Origin: Asaia siamensis | GTDB taxonomy: Bacteria > Pseudomonadota > Alphaproteobacteria > Acetobacterales > Acetobacteraceae | Reading direction: 5' to 3' | Assembly: GCF_014635085.1 (NCBI RefSeq) | Contig: NZ_BMCH01000003.1 | Coordinates: forward strand, 124,001-188,000 | Length of the DNA: 64,000 nucleotides | In this document: piece after piece, positions 43,109 to 51,495 of the stretch | Numbering within the stretch: the first letter of the stretch is position 1 | Layout of the letters: each line of letters begins with the position of its first letter | The notes under the pieces: model-generated | What the model was told of the DNA's origin: nothing | Database searches by the model: none | The model's input: only the letters and a program-made list of their open reading frames with translations | Position numbers and translations under genes: made by a program

Positions 43109-43351
43109 CCAACGTTTCCCCCCGCAGATGGGGGATATCAGGGAGGAACAGAGGGGGCATCAGGACGCACTCCCCCTCGCCTGACGTTCAGGCGGTAACG
43201 ATCAAGCGGAGCTTGACCCTCCTTTTTCTCTTATGCGCCACGGGTTCTGGCGCTTCCGGTCGAAAAAAAAGCAGATGGCATCTGTGGTTACATGATGTAC
43301 TCATGGGACATGATGAATTGATTATATTTGTTTTGTGGTCAGAGAGTTTTC

Positions 43352-44425
43352 ATGGAAACATATGAAAAATTTCTTGAGAATGCCCGGGAGTATTTCCCTA
43401 AGAAGCCCCCTAAAAATCTTCTTACTCTCATGGGGGTCGATCATTATGAAAACCAGATCACCAACCTGTTATCTTTTTTTCTGTTCGAAGAAAATGAGCA
43501 TGGTCTCGGTAATATCTTCCTGAGGGCCTTGATGTCTGCGCTGGATCTGGACGGAGATGATTACAGAACACTTTTGCGCAAACCCAAGCGTGAAGTGGTA
43601 ACGGAAGATGGAAAGCGCCTGGACCTGATTCTCGAAGGGCACTCATGGTCCATGATCATAGAAAACAAGATCAGACACAACCAGGTAAATCCATTCATTT
43701 CTTACGAAAGATATGCGGTTCAGAATCTTCAGAAAAATAATGAGATCTTACATTATGTAATCCTGTCACCTGCCGGTTGGAGCGAACACGCAGGCTGGAA
43801 GGGTATAAGCTATCCTGTTTTCATCAAAGCCGTGCGCAGAAGACTTCCAGCCGTCAACGACCAGACATATAGACAGAAATGGCTCATTTTTGCTCATGAA
43901 CTACTTGAGCATCTGGAGAATATTACATGGGAACATCACATGGAAAACAGAAACCAGAAATTCGTATTCAACAACCTTGCCGATATTCGGAAAATCAAAA
44001 ATCTCCAGGCTGAAGTCGTCAAACTCTTTACAGGGGAGATATCGAGCGTGATTTCCTCTGCTATGGAAGGACGCAGAAAAGACGTCATCTCAGGATATTG
44101 GCCCAACGGCCCGCGATGGGACATCAAATCCTGGAATGGCAGCCTAGAAGTAAAAATATACTTCAGAAGCCTGACGAATACCATAAAACCGCAAATTAGG
44201 GTTTATCTCGATGGAAAATCAAAAGCAGAAAACAGGACAGAAGAAAGAAGAGAGATTTTTATCAAACACTTTTCGGACTGGATGACGGAGAGAGGAGTAA
44301 AGGAGAAAGAAAACTTTTATGTTTCCTGGAAATCCGATATTTACGAGAAAGAATTACTCTTCAATAAGCTGCAAGAATGCATAAAACTTACCAATTATTT
44401 TTATGATACCTATAATAAACCATGA
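43352..44425 (+). CDS. PD-(D/E)XK nuclease superfamily protein
   Basis: 357 residues, noticeably lower in GC than the neighbours, so probably acquired. After an N-terminal helical region the nuclease core reads KRLDLILEGHSWSMIIENKI near residues 89-108, giving the D...E-x-K catalytic pattern, followed by HYVILSPAGW. This fits the PDDEXK_4-type nuclease group, seen in defence and mobile contexts, but DNA cleavage here is inferred. Upstream lie a palindrome (CAGAT-GGC-ATCTG, 43272-43284) and a direct repeat ACATGATG (43290 and 43308), possible control sites. ATG at 43352 matches a clear N-terminus; 43328 is also in frame. Confidence 0.75.
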   Translation: METYEKFLENAREYFPKKPPKNLLTLMGVDHYENQITNLLSFFLFEENEHGLGNIFLRALMSALDLDGDDYRTLLRKPKREVVTEDGKRLDLILEGHSWSMIIENKIRHNQVNPFISYERYAVQNLQKNNEILHYVILSPAGWSEHAGWKGISYPVFIKAVRRRLPAVNDQTYRQKWLIFAHELLEHLENITWEHHMENRNQKFVFNNLADIRKIKNLQAEVVKLFTGEISSVISSAMEGRRKDVISGYWPNGPRWDIKSWNGSLEVKIYFRSLTNTIKPQIRVYLDGKSKAENRTEERREIFIKHFSDWMTERGVKEKENFYVSWKSDIYEKELLFNKLQECIKLTNYFYDTYNKP

Positions 44426-44574
44426 TTATTTCTGGCATAGAACTATCGAACCCGTCGTAAGCATCGCGACAAATAACCATCGGTAATATACCGGAGCCTC
44501 GGTTTGCTTGCCAGTTAACTCTCTGGACGAATAAAGTTCGACAATAACTGGCCTCAGGCTCTTCCGACCCGGTT

Positions 44575-44919
44575 CTACCCTTCAGACGTACCTTGATCAG
44601 GCTCTGCGAGATATCCTTCTGAAAATAAAACCTCGTCGATAGAACAGTCTTCATAAATCCACTTGTTCCAGTTATCTTTAATCCAAGACAAGCTTACCGC
44701 TGCGCTATCGTGCAAGCACTCTGCAGGCAATAATTGGAATATTATCCCTGCCTTATAACCCGTTGTCACAATGAGCCCGAAGTAGCTATCGCTAGAAGGC
44801 ACTCTACAAAGCATAAAATCGACTATAGACTCATAAGGATATCTTGCAGGTAATCTGAATACACAACCACTACTTACAAAATCTCTCTTCAATAAAGTTA
44901 TTTTAGTAAAATTATTCAC
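44575..44919 (-). CDS. Imm45-like immunity protein
   Basis: 114 residues. The pattern FRLPARYPYESIVDFMLC, GLIVTTGYKAGIIFQLLP and SWIKDNWNKWIYEDCSIDEV followed by GY matches what I recall of the Imm45 family of polymorphic-toxin immunity proteins (PA-x-YPYES, VDFM, TGYKAG, W-x-NW-x-KWIY). The start is GTG at 44919, with AGGTGA five bases upstream, 15 bases after the stop of a short ORF that ends like a toxin tail (44935-45099). The pair therefore looks like the end of a toxin gene and its immunity gene. It converges on the nuclease gene. Confidence 0.65.
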   Translation of the reverse strand: MNNFTKITLLKRDFVSSGCVFRLPARYPYESIVDFMLCRVPSSDSYFGLIVTTGYKAGIIFQLLPAECLHDSAAVSLSWIKDNWNKWIYEDCSIDEVLFSEGYLAEPDQGTSEG

Positions 44920-44934
44920 TCATTCACCTGCGCG

Positions 44935-45099
44935 TTATTTATATGCCACCACACCATTTTTTAATGGCTCGAACTCAAATCCAGGTTCCCCCAAGCTGCG
45001 GCCCCATTGGTGCAAGTATGGAGGTCTTATCCAAACTCTGTGTGAATATAAGCGATCTATATTGGCTGACGCACGAGAAGATGGCACGTCTGGAGCCAT
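44935..45099 (-). CDS. Short ORF resembling the C-terminal tail of a polymorphic toxin
   Basis: 54 residues with the protein-like ending IRPPYLHQWGRSLGEPGFEF then EPLKNGVVAYK. It directly precedes the Imm45-like gene on the same strand, exactly where a toxin C-terminus is expected. The same frame continues upstream through a single TGA (45100-45102) into another open stretch to 45357, so the whole may be a decayed toxin gene. No catalytic motif is recognised. Confidence 0.4.
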   Translation of the reverse strand: MAPDVPSSRASANIDRLYSHRVWIRPPYLHQWGRSLGEPGFEFEPLKNGVVAYK

Positions 45100-45357
45100 T
45101 CATTCACCAGGGGCAGCGACCAACCAGAGGTTGATGACCGGCATGTATCGCAAGGAAGCATTCTTGTGAACCATAACGGGCTGCCCGGGCGGTATGTCCT
45201 GCAGCAGGATGAGCCATCCAGAACACCCAACAATCGCTGAAAGCGCCGCAGGGATTTCACCCCGATAACGGGGAGCATAAGGACTGGCACCATATTGCCA
45301 CGCGCTACGACACAGAGCCGAGCTCTTTTCTGCCATCTGCTGCGCCGCCGCCCTCAC
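45100..45357 (-). pseudogene. Open frame upstream of the toxin-tail ORF (possible toxin remnant)
   Basis: 85 codons in the same frame as the toxin-tail ORF and separated from it by one TGA. It contains YRGEIPAALSAIVGCSGWLI and starts about 15 bases after the DUF2252 stop. It could be the degraded middle of a toxin, but it could also be a chance frame. Confidence 0.25.
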
Positions 45358-45371
45358 TATGCGTCATGCAC

Positions 45372-46790
45372 CTAGTGTTTTTTCGCCTGGGCCGCAGGCA
45401 GGTCTCCTTTCTCGATCGCCTCGTTGAAGGCTTTCCAGTCCTGCTTCGTCTGCCCGGCATAGCTTTGTGAAAAAGCGACAACAGCCTCGGCGAAGCTGTC
45501 ACCTGAGCCCAGATAACCGGCAATCATTGCCACGTCGCCAGAGCGGGCATGGGCGCGGGCCAAGGCACGGCCACAAAGCGCCGCATAATCATCAAGCCCT
45601 TCCTGCGCCACATCGGCGCCGATAGCCGCGAGGCGACTATCCTTGAGACGCCTCACATAGAACTGCCGGTTTGCGCCATCGAGTTTTCCGGCTCGGCGGT
45701 CCGGATTGGCCGGTTCGCTATGCGTCCAGCCAAGGAAAGTATCCGAACTGGCCTGCATCAGTCTCTGCCCCATCACGACGCGCTGTCCCTGATTGTCGTA
45801 GCGCGGCCCGGCGAGGTGGGAGGCGAGCACCGATTCCTGCGCCTCCTTGATCTGCAGCAGCAGGGTTTCGCCGTCCGGCGTTGCAAACAGACCGATGGCG
45901 CAATAGGTGCCGACACTCCCCACCCCGACGACCTTGAACAGGATGTCGCGCAGCCTGTAGCGCGACAGCAGCACCGCACGCTCTGGTGGCTGGGTCAGAA
46001 CATAGCGGTCAAAAGCCTCGCGAATGGTGTCATCGCGTGCGGGCAGACGCATGACAAGTGGCGGCTTGACTTTCAGACTCGGTACATTCTTGTCGAACGA
46101 TACGAGTCCAAAATGGTCGCGCGCACTTTCCAGACGGGCCTCGAGACGAGCCGCAATGCCCTTGCGTGTGTGCTTGTCTGCAAAACCCTCTATGGCAGCC
46201 GCCAGATCGATCCGGTCGGACCAGATTTCCAGCGGGCTCATTGGCGCGAGGCGGGTCATTTCGTGCTGATAGGTTTTGGCCATGATCAGCGCATTCTGAC
46301 GCGCCTGACTTTCTGATGACCCGCTTTCAAGACTGGAGAGAATGAAGGACGTGCCCAAGCGCTTGAGGTCCCATTCAAAAGGCGCCGGATAGGTCTCGTC
46401 GAAATCGTTGATATCGAAGACTGCCCTTCCCTCTGCCGAGGCATAGCTGCCGAAATTCGCCAGATGGCAATCGCCACAACTCTGCACTACCGGCCCGGTC
46501 GCAGGCGTCGTGGCCAGATCAGCGGCCATCACGACCGCACTGCCGCGCAGAAAGGCAAAAGGCGAGGCGCGCATACGCTCGTAACGTATGGGCAGGAGGT
46601 CCTGAATGCGGCTCTCCCCCTGCTTGACCAGTAACGAGACAGGGTCGGCCCGGTCTGGCGCTGCGCTCCATTCGGCATGGGAACTGCGACGAGTCTGTTT
46701 GCGCAGATCCTGACCACGGTCATGACGTGCCTGCCGTGGTTCGATTACCGGCCCCGCCAAGCCGGAAGCGGAGAACGAAAGTTCAGTCAT
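45372..46790 (-). CDS. DUF2252 family protein
   Basis: 472 residues. The kinase-like fold typical of DUF2252 is suggested by RYERMRASPFAFLRGSAVVM, SCGDCHLANFGSY, FDINDFDETYPAPFEWDLKRL and a final GYLGSGDSFAEAVVAFS; the function of the family is not established. ATG at 46790 is ten bases after GGAG; ATG at 46796 is an alternative. Its 3' end is repeated at 42967-43108 and its 5' end at about 47405-47460, so it belongs to a recombined array and is the only intact copy. Confidence 0.9.
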   Translation of the reverse strand: MTELSFSASGLAGPVIEPRQARHDRGQDLRKQTRRSSHAEWSAAPDRADPVSLLVKQGESRIQDLLPIRYERMRASPFAFLRGSAVVMAADLATTPATGPVVQSCGDCHLANFGSYASAEGRAVFDINDFDETYPAPFEWDLKRLGTSFILSSLESGSSESQARQNALIMAKTYQHEMTRLAPMSPLEIWSDRIDLAAAIEGFADKHTRKGIAARLEARLESARDHFGLVSFDKNVPSLKVKPPLVMRLPARDDTIREAFDRYVLTQPPERAVLLSRYRLRDILFKVVGVGSVGTYCAIGLFATPDGETLLLQIKEAQESVLASHLAGPRYDNQGQRVVMGQRLMQASSDTFLGWTHSEPANPDRRAGKLDGANRQFYVRRLKDSRLAAIGADVAQEGLDDYAALCGRALARAHARSGDVAMIAGYLGSGDSFAEAVVAFSQSYAGQTKQDWKAFNEAIEKGDLPAAQAKKH

Positions 46791-46867
46791 AATCATGGAG
46801 CTCCAGCAGAAAGGATACGGACGTACCGTCATCCTCTATCAGATTGCGAAAACTTGAGGCTTTCGCC

Positions 46868-47344
46868 TCATTTTGAACCGAAACGAGCCGAACACTCGGA
46901 CAGTGCCACAATTTCTCCGTCAGAGATGACCAGTTTGAGGTCTTCTATTCGTCCGATCCGCAGGCCTCTCTCTGCTGCACTCGCCTCCAGGGCACGCCTC
47001 CAGCCTGGGATGTCGCCATCATAGGAAAGATCACGAAACATTTTCCCGGATGGCAAGGTGAGCGTGCATAAACCAAGAAGACAGGTACCGCCTTCGATAT
47101 CTATCTTTTTTCCTGAACTGAATATGCTCGTATTGAGAAGGGCACGAAATTGAGTAGACATTGCCGGTTTTTTTGTGCACTCGAAATACATCACTTCTAG
47201 CTTTTCATACCTTTCTATTCCAGCGATTCCAATCTCAGATTGAAATACAATCGGACCACCATATCTTTCTTCGAGACTTCTCCGATTTGCCTCAACAATA
47301 TCGTCATTATCTTCCATGCCCATTCTCCCCACCAGCTTTATCAA
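46868..47344 (-). CDS. Unknown protein, first (intact) copy of tandem pair
   Basis: 158 residues. It starts MIKLVGRMGMEDNDDIVEAN and ends ALSECSARFGSK, with a middle section FRALLNTSIFSSGKKIDIEG and a helical IPGWRRALEASAAERGLRIG. No domain is recognised. The size, acidic start and tandem duplication next to a toxin-immunity island would fit an immunity-type protein, but that is inference. It sits 77 bases upstream of DUF2252 on the same strand and may share its transcript. Confidence 0.6.
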   Translation of the reverse strand: MIKLVGRMGMEDNDDIVEANRRSLEERYGGPIVFQSEIGIAGIERYEKLEVMYFECTKKPAMSTQFRALLNTSIFSSGKKIDIEGGTCLLGLCTLTLPSGKMFRDLSYDGDIPGWRRALEASAAERGLRIGRIEDLKLVISDGEIVALSECSARFGSK

Positions 47345-47404
47345 GTCGATCTTATACTCTCGAACTGAATGGTGTTGATCCTTTGCCTTGCCATAAGACC
47401 GTAG

Positions 47405-47460
47405 GCGGAGAACGAAAGTTCAACCATAATCATGGAGCTTCAGCAGAAAGGATACGGACG
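47405..47460 (-). pseudogene. Orphan 5' end of a DUF2252 gene
   Basis: The minus strand reads MIMVELSFSAYGLMARQ, matching the DUF2252 start MIMTELSFSASGLAG, and then diverges. Only the first dozen codons and the upstream leader survive, inside the second tandem unit. Confidence 0.75.
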
Positions 47461-47504
47461 TACCGTCATCCTCTATCAGAGTGCGAAAACTTGAGGCTTT
47501 CGCT

Positions 47505-47978
47505 TCATTTTGGACCGCGACGAGCCGAACACTCGGACAGTGCCACAATTTCTCCGTCAGAGATGACCAGTTTGAGGTCTTCTATTCGTCCGATCCGCAG
47601 GCCTCTCTCTGCTGCACTCGCCTCCAGGGCACGCCTCCAGCCTGGGATATCGCCATCATAGGAAAGGTCACGAAACATTTTCCCGGATGGTAAGGTGAGC
47701 GTCCACAAACCAAGAATACAAGTACCGCCTTCGATATCTATCTTTTTTCCTGAACTAAATATGCTCGTATTCAGAAGGGCACGAAATTGAGTAGATATTG
47801 CAGGTTTTTTTGTGATCTCGAAATAAATTACTTCTCGATTTTCATACCTTTCTATTCCAGCGATTCCTGTCTAATAGTCGAATACAATTGGCTCCCCAAA
47901 AATTTTTTCGAGACCTCTCCGATTCTTTTCAACGATATCGTTATTATCTTCCATGCCCATACTCCTTATCAGATTCAT
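47505..47978 (-). pseudogene. Second copy of the unknown tandem gene, in-frame stop
   Basis: The copy starts MNLIRSMGMEDNNDIVEKN and matches the first copy along its whole length, but where the intact copy reads VFQSEIGIAGIERYE this one has VFDY-stop-TGIAGIERYE. The remaining C-terminal frame is intact and nearly identical to copy 1 (ending ALSECSARRGPK). Unless the TAG is read through, it encodes only a peptide of about 30 residues. Confidence 0.8.
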
Positions 47979-47979
47979 C

Positions 47980-48359
47980 AAGTCGAATTTGTGCTCTTAT
48001 GTTTGATATTCCTGATTTCTGGCCATGCCACCGGACAACTATCAGCCGATTGAGATCTGATTGTACTACCTGGCCCACAATACACCTTTCCGTACGCCAT
48101 CTCTCGCGTCTGGAAGATCCTGCAGAAGATCGATCTGATCACAATTTCATCCCCCCCCTCCGATCAAGAAGGCTTTTACTTCCGTCAGATGGTCTGCATG
48201 ATAGGATCAACCTGACCCATGTGGCAGGAAACAGTGATTTCAGACCCTGGCAAGACGACAACGCTCGCCAGCTACGCCGCCTGCGCCGAGCCGCACGATA
48301 TTTTCTGGCGCGCACACGCTATTCGCGCTTTTCACCGTAATGGCGAGGCAACGGCCTCT
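47980..48359. other. Right border of the accessory region
   Basis: About 380 bases. A plus-strand frame ending at 48340 with GNSDFRPWQDDNARQLRRLR and then RAARYFLARTRYSRFSP has protein-like composition and may be the tail of a lost gene, but no family is recognised. Confidence 0.3.
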
Positions 48360-49598
48360 CTACAGCATCAGGACCAGCAAAGACGCAGCAAGAGCTGGCA
48401 GAGTCAGTATGACGCCATAGCGCATGAAGCGCGCATAACTGATGTTCAGCCCGTGCTTGCGCAGGATAATGAGCCACAACACGGTCGCCAGAGAGCCACT
48501 CAGCGTCAGATTGGGCCCCAGATCGACCCCGATCAGCAGCGCATCCTGCAAGGCAGGGCTATGGGACGCCAGCAAAGGTGCAAGCTGCGCGGCAAGCAGG
48601 CCGGAAGGCAGATTATTGATGACATTGCTCAACAGACCTAAGCCGAACCCCGTGACCAGAATTGCCGTCGCCCCGTTCCCGTATGACACTATGAGCGAAG
48701 CCAGTTTCTGAATGACGCCGCTCTGTTCGACAGCCGAAACAAGCACGAACAGGCTCGCCACGAGCGGAAAGACCGACCACGAAATCTCGCGAAGCGCCGG
48801 GAGTGGTGACTGACGACGCAGCATCGTTGCCACCACACCAAGCCCTGCCCCGCTCAGTGCTGTCGCCCAGCCGAGCGGACCATGCAGAAAGGAGACGAGG
48901 GTCAGAAGCACGATCACCCCGAAAAGCGCCAATGCGACGAACCTCGCTATCGGGTCGAGGCTTGGCAGATCGCAGGCGCCAGTAAACCGGCTGGCGATCT
49001 CGCGTCGCACCAATGCAAAAAGCAGAATGAAGCTCACACCGACCGCGAGGCAGGAAGGCACCAGGAAGCGCTCGAGCCAGGGCAAAAGACCGGGCGGTTC
49101 GCCCCCGTAAAGCACCAGATTGGCCGGATTACTGATGGGCAGCAGAAAGCTCGCTGCATTGGCGACAAACGCACAGGCCAGCAAGGAAGGGAATGCGTCG
49201 ATCCGCGCCTTCTGCGCTACGGCAATGACGGGTGGCGTCAGGAGAATGATCGTGGCGTCATTTGACAGAAATGCCGTGGTGACGATTGCGACGGCAAAGA
49301 CAAGCAGGAAGAGCCGCCGCCCCGATCCTTTGGCATGGAGCAGCGCCGACGCCGCGAGCCAGTCGAATAGTTTTTCCTGACGGGCGACCTCGCTGAGAAC
49401 CATCATGCCAAAGAGGAAAAGATAGACTTCCTTGCCTGAGGCGATGGCCTTGCCCGCATCATGCCAGCTGCACAGGCCAAGAAGCGGCACCATCAGCGCC
49501 GCAAGAGACGTCCACAGCGCCTCTGGCAATTGCCAGGGTCTGAAAAGCAGCCCGGCAATCGCAAAAGCGCAAAGCCCCCAGAGACTATATTCAATCAT
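48360..49598 (-). CDS. ArsB/NhaD-superfamily anion permease
   Basis: 412 residues with about eleven helices. Conserved segments are FLSNDATIILLTPPVIAV, ANAASFLLPISNPANLV, LLSNVINNLPSGLL and GVDLGPNLTLSGSLATVLWL, strongly like ArsB arsenite pumps. No arsR, arsC or arsA is nearby, so arsenite export is likely but unproven; another anion is possible. It is 12 bases downstream of the MFS gene and probably in the same operon. Confidence 0.82.
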   Translation of the reverse strand: MIEYSLWGLCAFAIAGLLFRPWQLPEALWTSLAALMVPLLGLCSWHDAGKAIASGKEVYLFLFGMMVLSEVARQEKLFDWLAASALLHAKGSGRRLFLLVFAVAIVTTAFLSNDATIILLTPPVIAVAQKARIDAFPSLLACAFVANAASFLLPISNPANLVLYGGEPPGLLPWLERFLVPSCLAVGVSFILLFALVRREIASRFTGACDLPSLDPIARFVALALFGVIVLLTLVSFLHGPLGWATALSGAGLGVVATMLRRQSPLPALREISWSVFPLVASLFVLVSAVEQSGVIQKLASLIVSYGNGATAILVTGFGLGLLSNVINNLPSGLLAAQLAPLLASHSPALQDALLIGVDLGPNLTLSGSLATVLWLIILRKHGLNISYARFMRYGVILTLPALAASLLVLML

Positions 49599-49610
49599 CT
49601 GACGACGCCC

Positions 49611-50888
49611 TCAAGCCGCCTGCGGCAGCTTTGACGGAGACTCATCGGACTCCCGCGTTTCAGGCATGAGGCAAAGGAAAAAGACGAAAGCCAGTATGGC
49701 AATGGCCGTCAGGGACAGGAACCCCACACGATAGCCCTCATACTGCACGATATAGCCACCGATGAGATTGCTGAGCCCGCCCCCGATCCCGACAGCCAGC
49801 GCCACCATCCCCTGCAGGAAATTGAAGCGTCCGGTGCCATCAGTCAGGTCAGAAGCAATGATGACGGCAATCACCCCGAAAATCCCGGCAGCGATACCGT
49901 CCAGTATCTGAATGGCCACAATGGCGTAAGGCGCATCGAACCAGGAAAACAGCAGGCCGCGTATCGGCAGGATGGCAAAAGCGAGCAGAAAGATCGGTTT
50001 ACGCCCGATCCCGTGCGCCATGGCGCGGCCCACCCCCCATGCCACGAGCATCATCACGAATTGCGCAACGATCACGCAGGCACTCAGCGTCACCGCCTCC
50101 GCCCCCGGATGGCTTTTCGCCATGACCTGCGCCGCGAAGGGCAGCATGGCTGCGTTACCGAGATGGAAAAGGACGATCGCGCACAGAAACACCCAGACCG
50201 GGCGCTGCGAGAGCAGGCGACCGATCGCTATTGGCGGCTCATTGTTATCGTCCTCGCTTCCGCGAGCGATTTTCTGGTCGATTTCTGTCGGGCGTATCAG
50301 CAGCAACCCGCAGGCACTGGCGATGGCTGACCCGCAGACGAGATAGAAGATCCAGTTCAGGCCGAGATACTGGCCACACACCCCGGCCAGAATGGCCGAG
50401 ACGAACGACCCGCAATGGTTGATGCCCTGGTTGCGGCTGATACGCCCGGGCAGGCGCCTGCGACCGACCAGACCCAGAGAGATTGCCGCCAGCGCGGGGG
50501 GTATGACCGCCGCCGCCGCCCCCATCAGAATCTGCGCGGCCAGCACAGGGGCCATGCCCGACATCGAGATGATAAGAAGGCAGGCAAGCGCCGTGACGAG
50601 CGCCGACACGGCAACAAGCGCACGTTTGTGAATGCTTGAATCGACAAGCAGCCCCGCCGGTATCTGACACACGGCAGCGGCAAACCCGGCCATGGCCATG
50701 GCGATACCGATCGGCCCGGCCTGCCAGTGACGCGCACTGGAGAGATAGACCGTCAGGTAGGGCCCTACCCCGCCCTGAACATCGGCTAGGAAGAAATTGG
50801 TGAGATCGAGCCCTGTAATGCTGCTAGCTGAGGGAGTTTTACCCGCCCCTTCCGGTTTCTTCCTGTTTTCTTCCTGCATGATGGTCAC
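49611..50888 (-). CDS. Major facilitator superfamily transporter
   Basis: 425 residues with twelve helices in two halves and a central hydrophilic loop (EIDQKIARGSEDDNNE). DLTNFFLADVQGGVGPYLTVYL is like drug- or metal-efflux MFS members, and GLVGRRRLPGRISRNQGINHCG lies in the conserved cytoplasmic loop. Substrate unknown. A GTG start at 50888 has AGGAAG seven bases upstream; an ATG at 50879 is too far from it. It is transcribed with the ArsB-like gene. Confidence 0.88.
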   Translation of the reverse strand: MTIMQEENRKKPEGAGKTPSASSITGLDLTNFFLADVQGGVGPYLTVYLSSARHWQAGPIGIAMAMAGFAAAVCQIPAGLLVDSSIHKRALVAVSALVTALACLLIISMSGMAPVLAAQILMGAAAAVIPPALAAISLGLVGRRRLPGRISRNQGINHCGSFVSAILAGVCGQYLGLNWIFYLVCGSAIASACGLLLIRPTEIDQKIARGSEDDNNEPPIAIGRLLSQRPVWVFLCAIVLFHLGNAAMLPFAAQVMAKSHPGAEAVTLSACVIVAQFVMMLVAWGVGRAMAHGIGRKPIFLLAFAILPIRGLLFSWFDAPYAIVAIQILDGIAAGIFGVIAVIIASDLTDGTGRFNFLQGMVALAVGIGGGLSNLIGGYIVQYEGYRVGFLSLTAIAILAFVFFLCLMPETRESDESPSKLPQAA

Positions 50889-51183
50889 GCAATCACTTCC
50901 TGCATTACTTTTCGCCTGGTCATCAGAGGGTCTTTCGCTACTCGGATAACCGAGAGAATTCTAGATCAATACATATAAGAGGCGTCTTTTTTCAGAAGAG
51001 CCAGCAAAACGGGATCGTGAGGGAAAATGGCCGGACGCGCTCAACAGGGACGTTGAAGAGCGACGCGAGAACGTGCTTTCCTGCCATGGCGTTCCTTCAG
51101 GCTGCGGAACGTTTTCGTGTTTCATCCAAATCAGCATCGTCTGCCCTCAGGGCGACGGGCTTACGGGCAGAGGCAGTTTCAAA
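50889..51183. other. Divergent intergenic region
   Basis: About 295 bases between the MFS gene and a small plus-strand gene; it should hold the MFS operon promoter. No repeat or regulatory site is clear. Confidence 0.35.
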
Positions 51184-51429
51184 ATGACCCAGCTCCTGCG
51201 TGCATCGGCCTGGCTTGTCTGCGCCGTGTTTGCCCTGATCGGGCTCGCCAAACCCTATTTCCCGACTCATGTCGGGTTCTTTGTCTATCCCGACCGTCAC
51301 TGGGCCTTTGGCCTCATCAGGGACACGCAGGGCAGTAGCGAGATACTTGGGGTTTTCGTCATACCGATTGCCCTGAGCGTGGCCGCCTTTCTGTTGCTGA
51401 CACTCGACAGAGACCGCGCCTGCTCCTGA
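51184..51429 (+). CDS. Hypothetical small membrane protein
   Basis: 81 residues with two hydrophobic segments, near 5-22 (ASAWLVCAVFALIGLAKP) and 55-72 (LGVFVIPIALSVAAFLLL). The middle is PTHVGFFVYPDRHWAFGLIR. No family is recognised. ATG at 51184 starts the membrane segment and follows AGAGGCAG. It converges on the flippase gene. Confidence 0.5.
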   Translation: MTQLLRASAWLVCAVFALIGLAKPYFPTHVGFFVYPDRHWAFGLIRDTQGSSEILGVFVIPIALSVAAFLLLTLDRDRACS

Positions 51430-51495
51430 AGCGGGCCGAAAGACCCGCGCTTGCCGCGGGGGATTCCTGCTGACGGCAGCCCGCTTCCCGAGCGC

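Larger units (their letters stand above)
46768..48025. repeat. Tandem duplication, unit about 637 bp
   Basis: The segment from GCGGAGAACGAAAGTTCA at 46768 recurs at 47405 with an offset of 637 bases that holds through the 3' end of the unknown gene. Each unit contains the first codons of DUF2252, its upstream leader and the whole unknown gene. Identity is highest near the gene's 3' end and decays toward about 48025. Confidence 0.9.

Noticed and set aside
43112-43138. GTTTCCCCCCGCAG followed by ATGGGGGAT, which resembles a single type I-E CRISPR repeat with a C/G hairpin.
   Set aside because: Only one copy exists, with no second repeat, spacer or cas gene; a lone hairpin cannot support a CRISPR array.
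42967-45370. Interpretation of the region between the two DUF2252 ends as a classical integrative element with attachment sites.
   Set aside because: No integrase, recombinase or transposase is encoded, and the repeat ends are about 140 bases of diverged coding sequence; homologous recombination within an array fits better.
47888-48340. A 150-codon plus-strand frame at the right border of the accessory region.
   Set aside because: Its first half lies antisense to the duplicated unknown gene and only the last 45 residues look protein-like, so it is at most a gene remnant.
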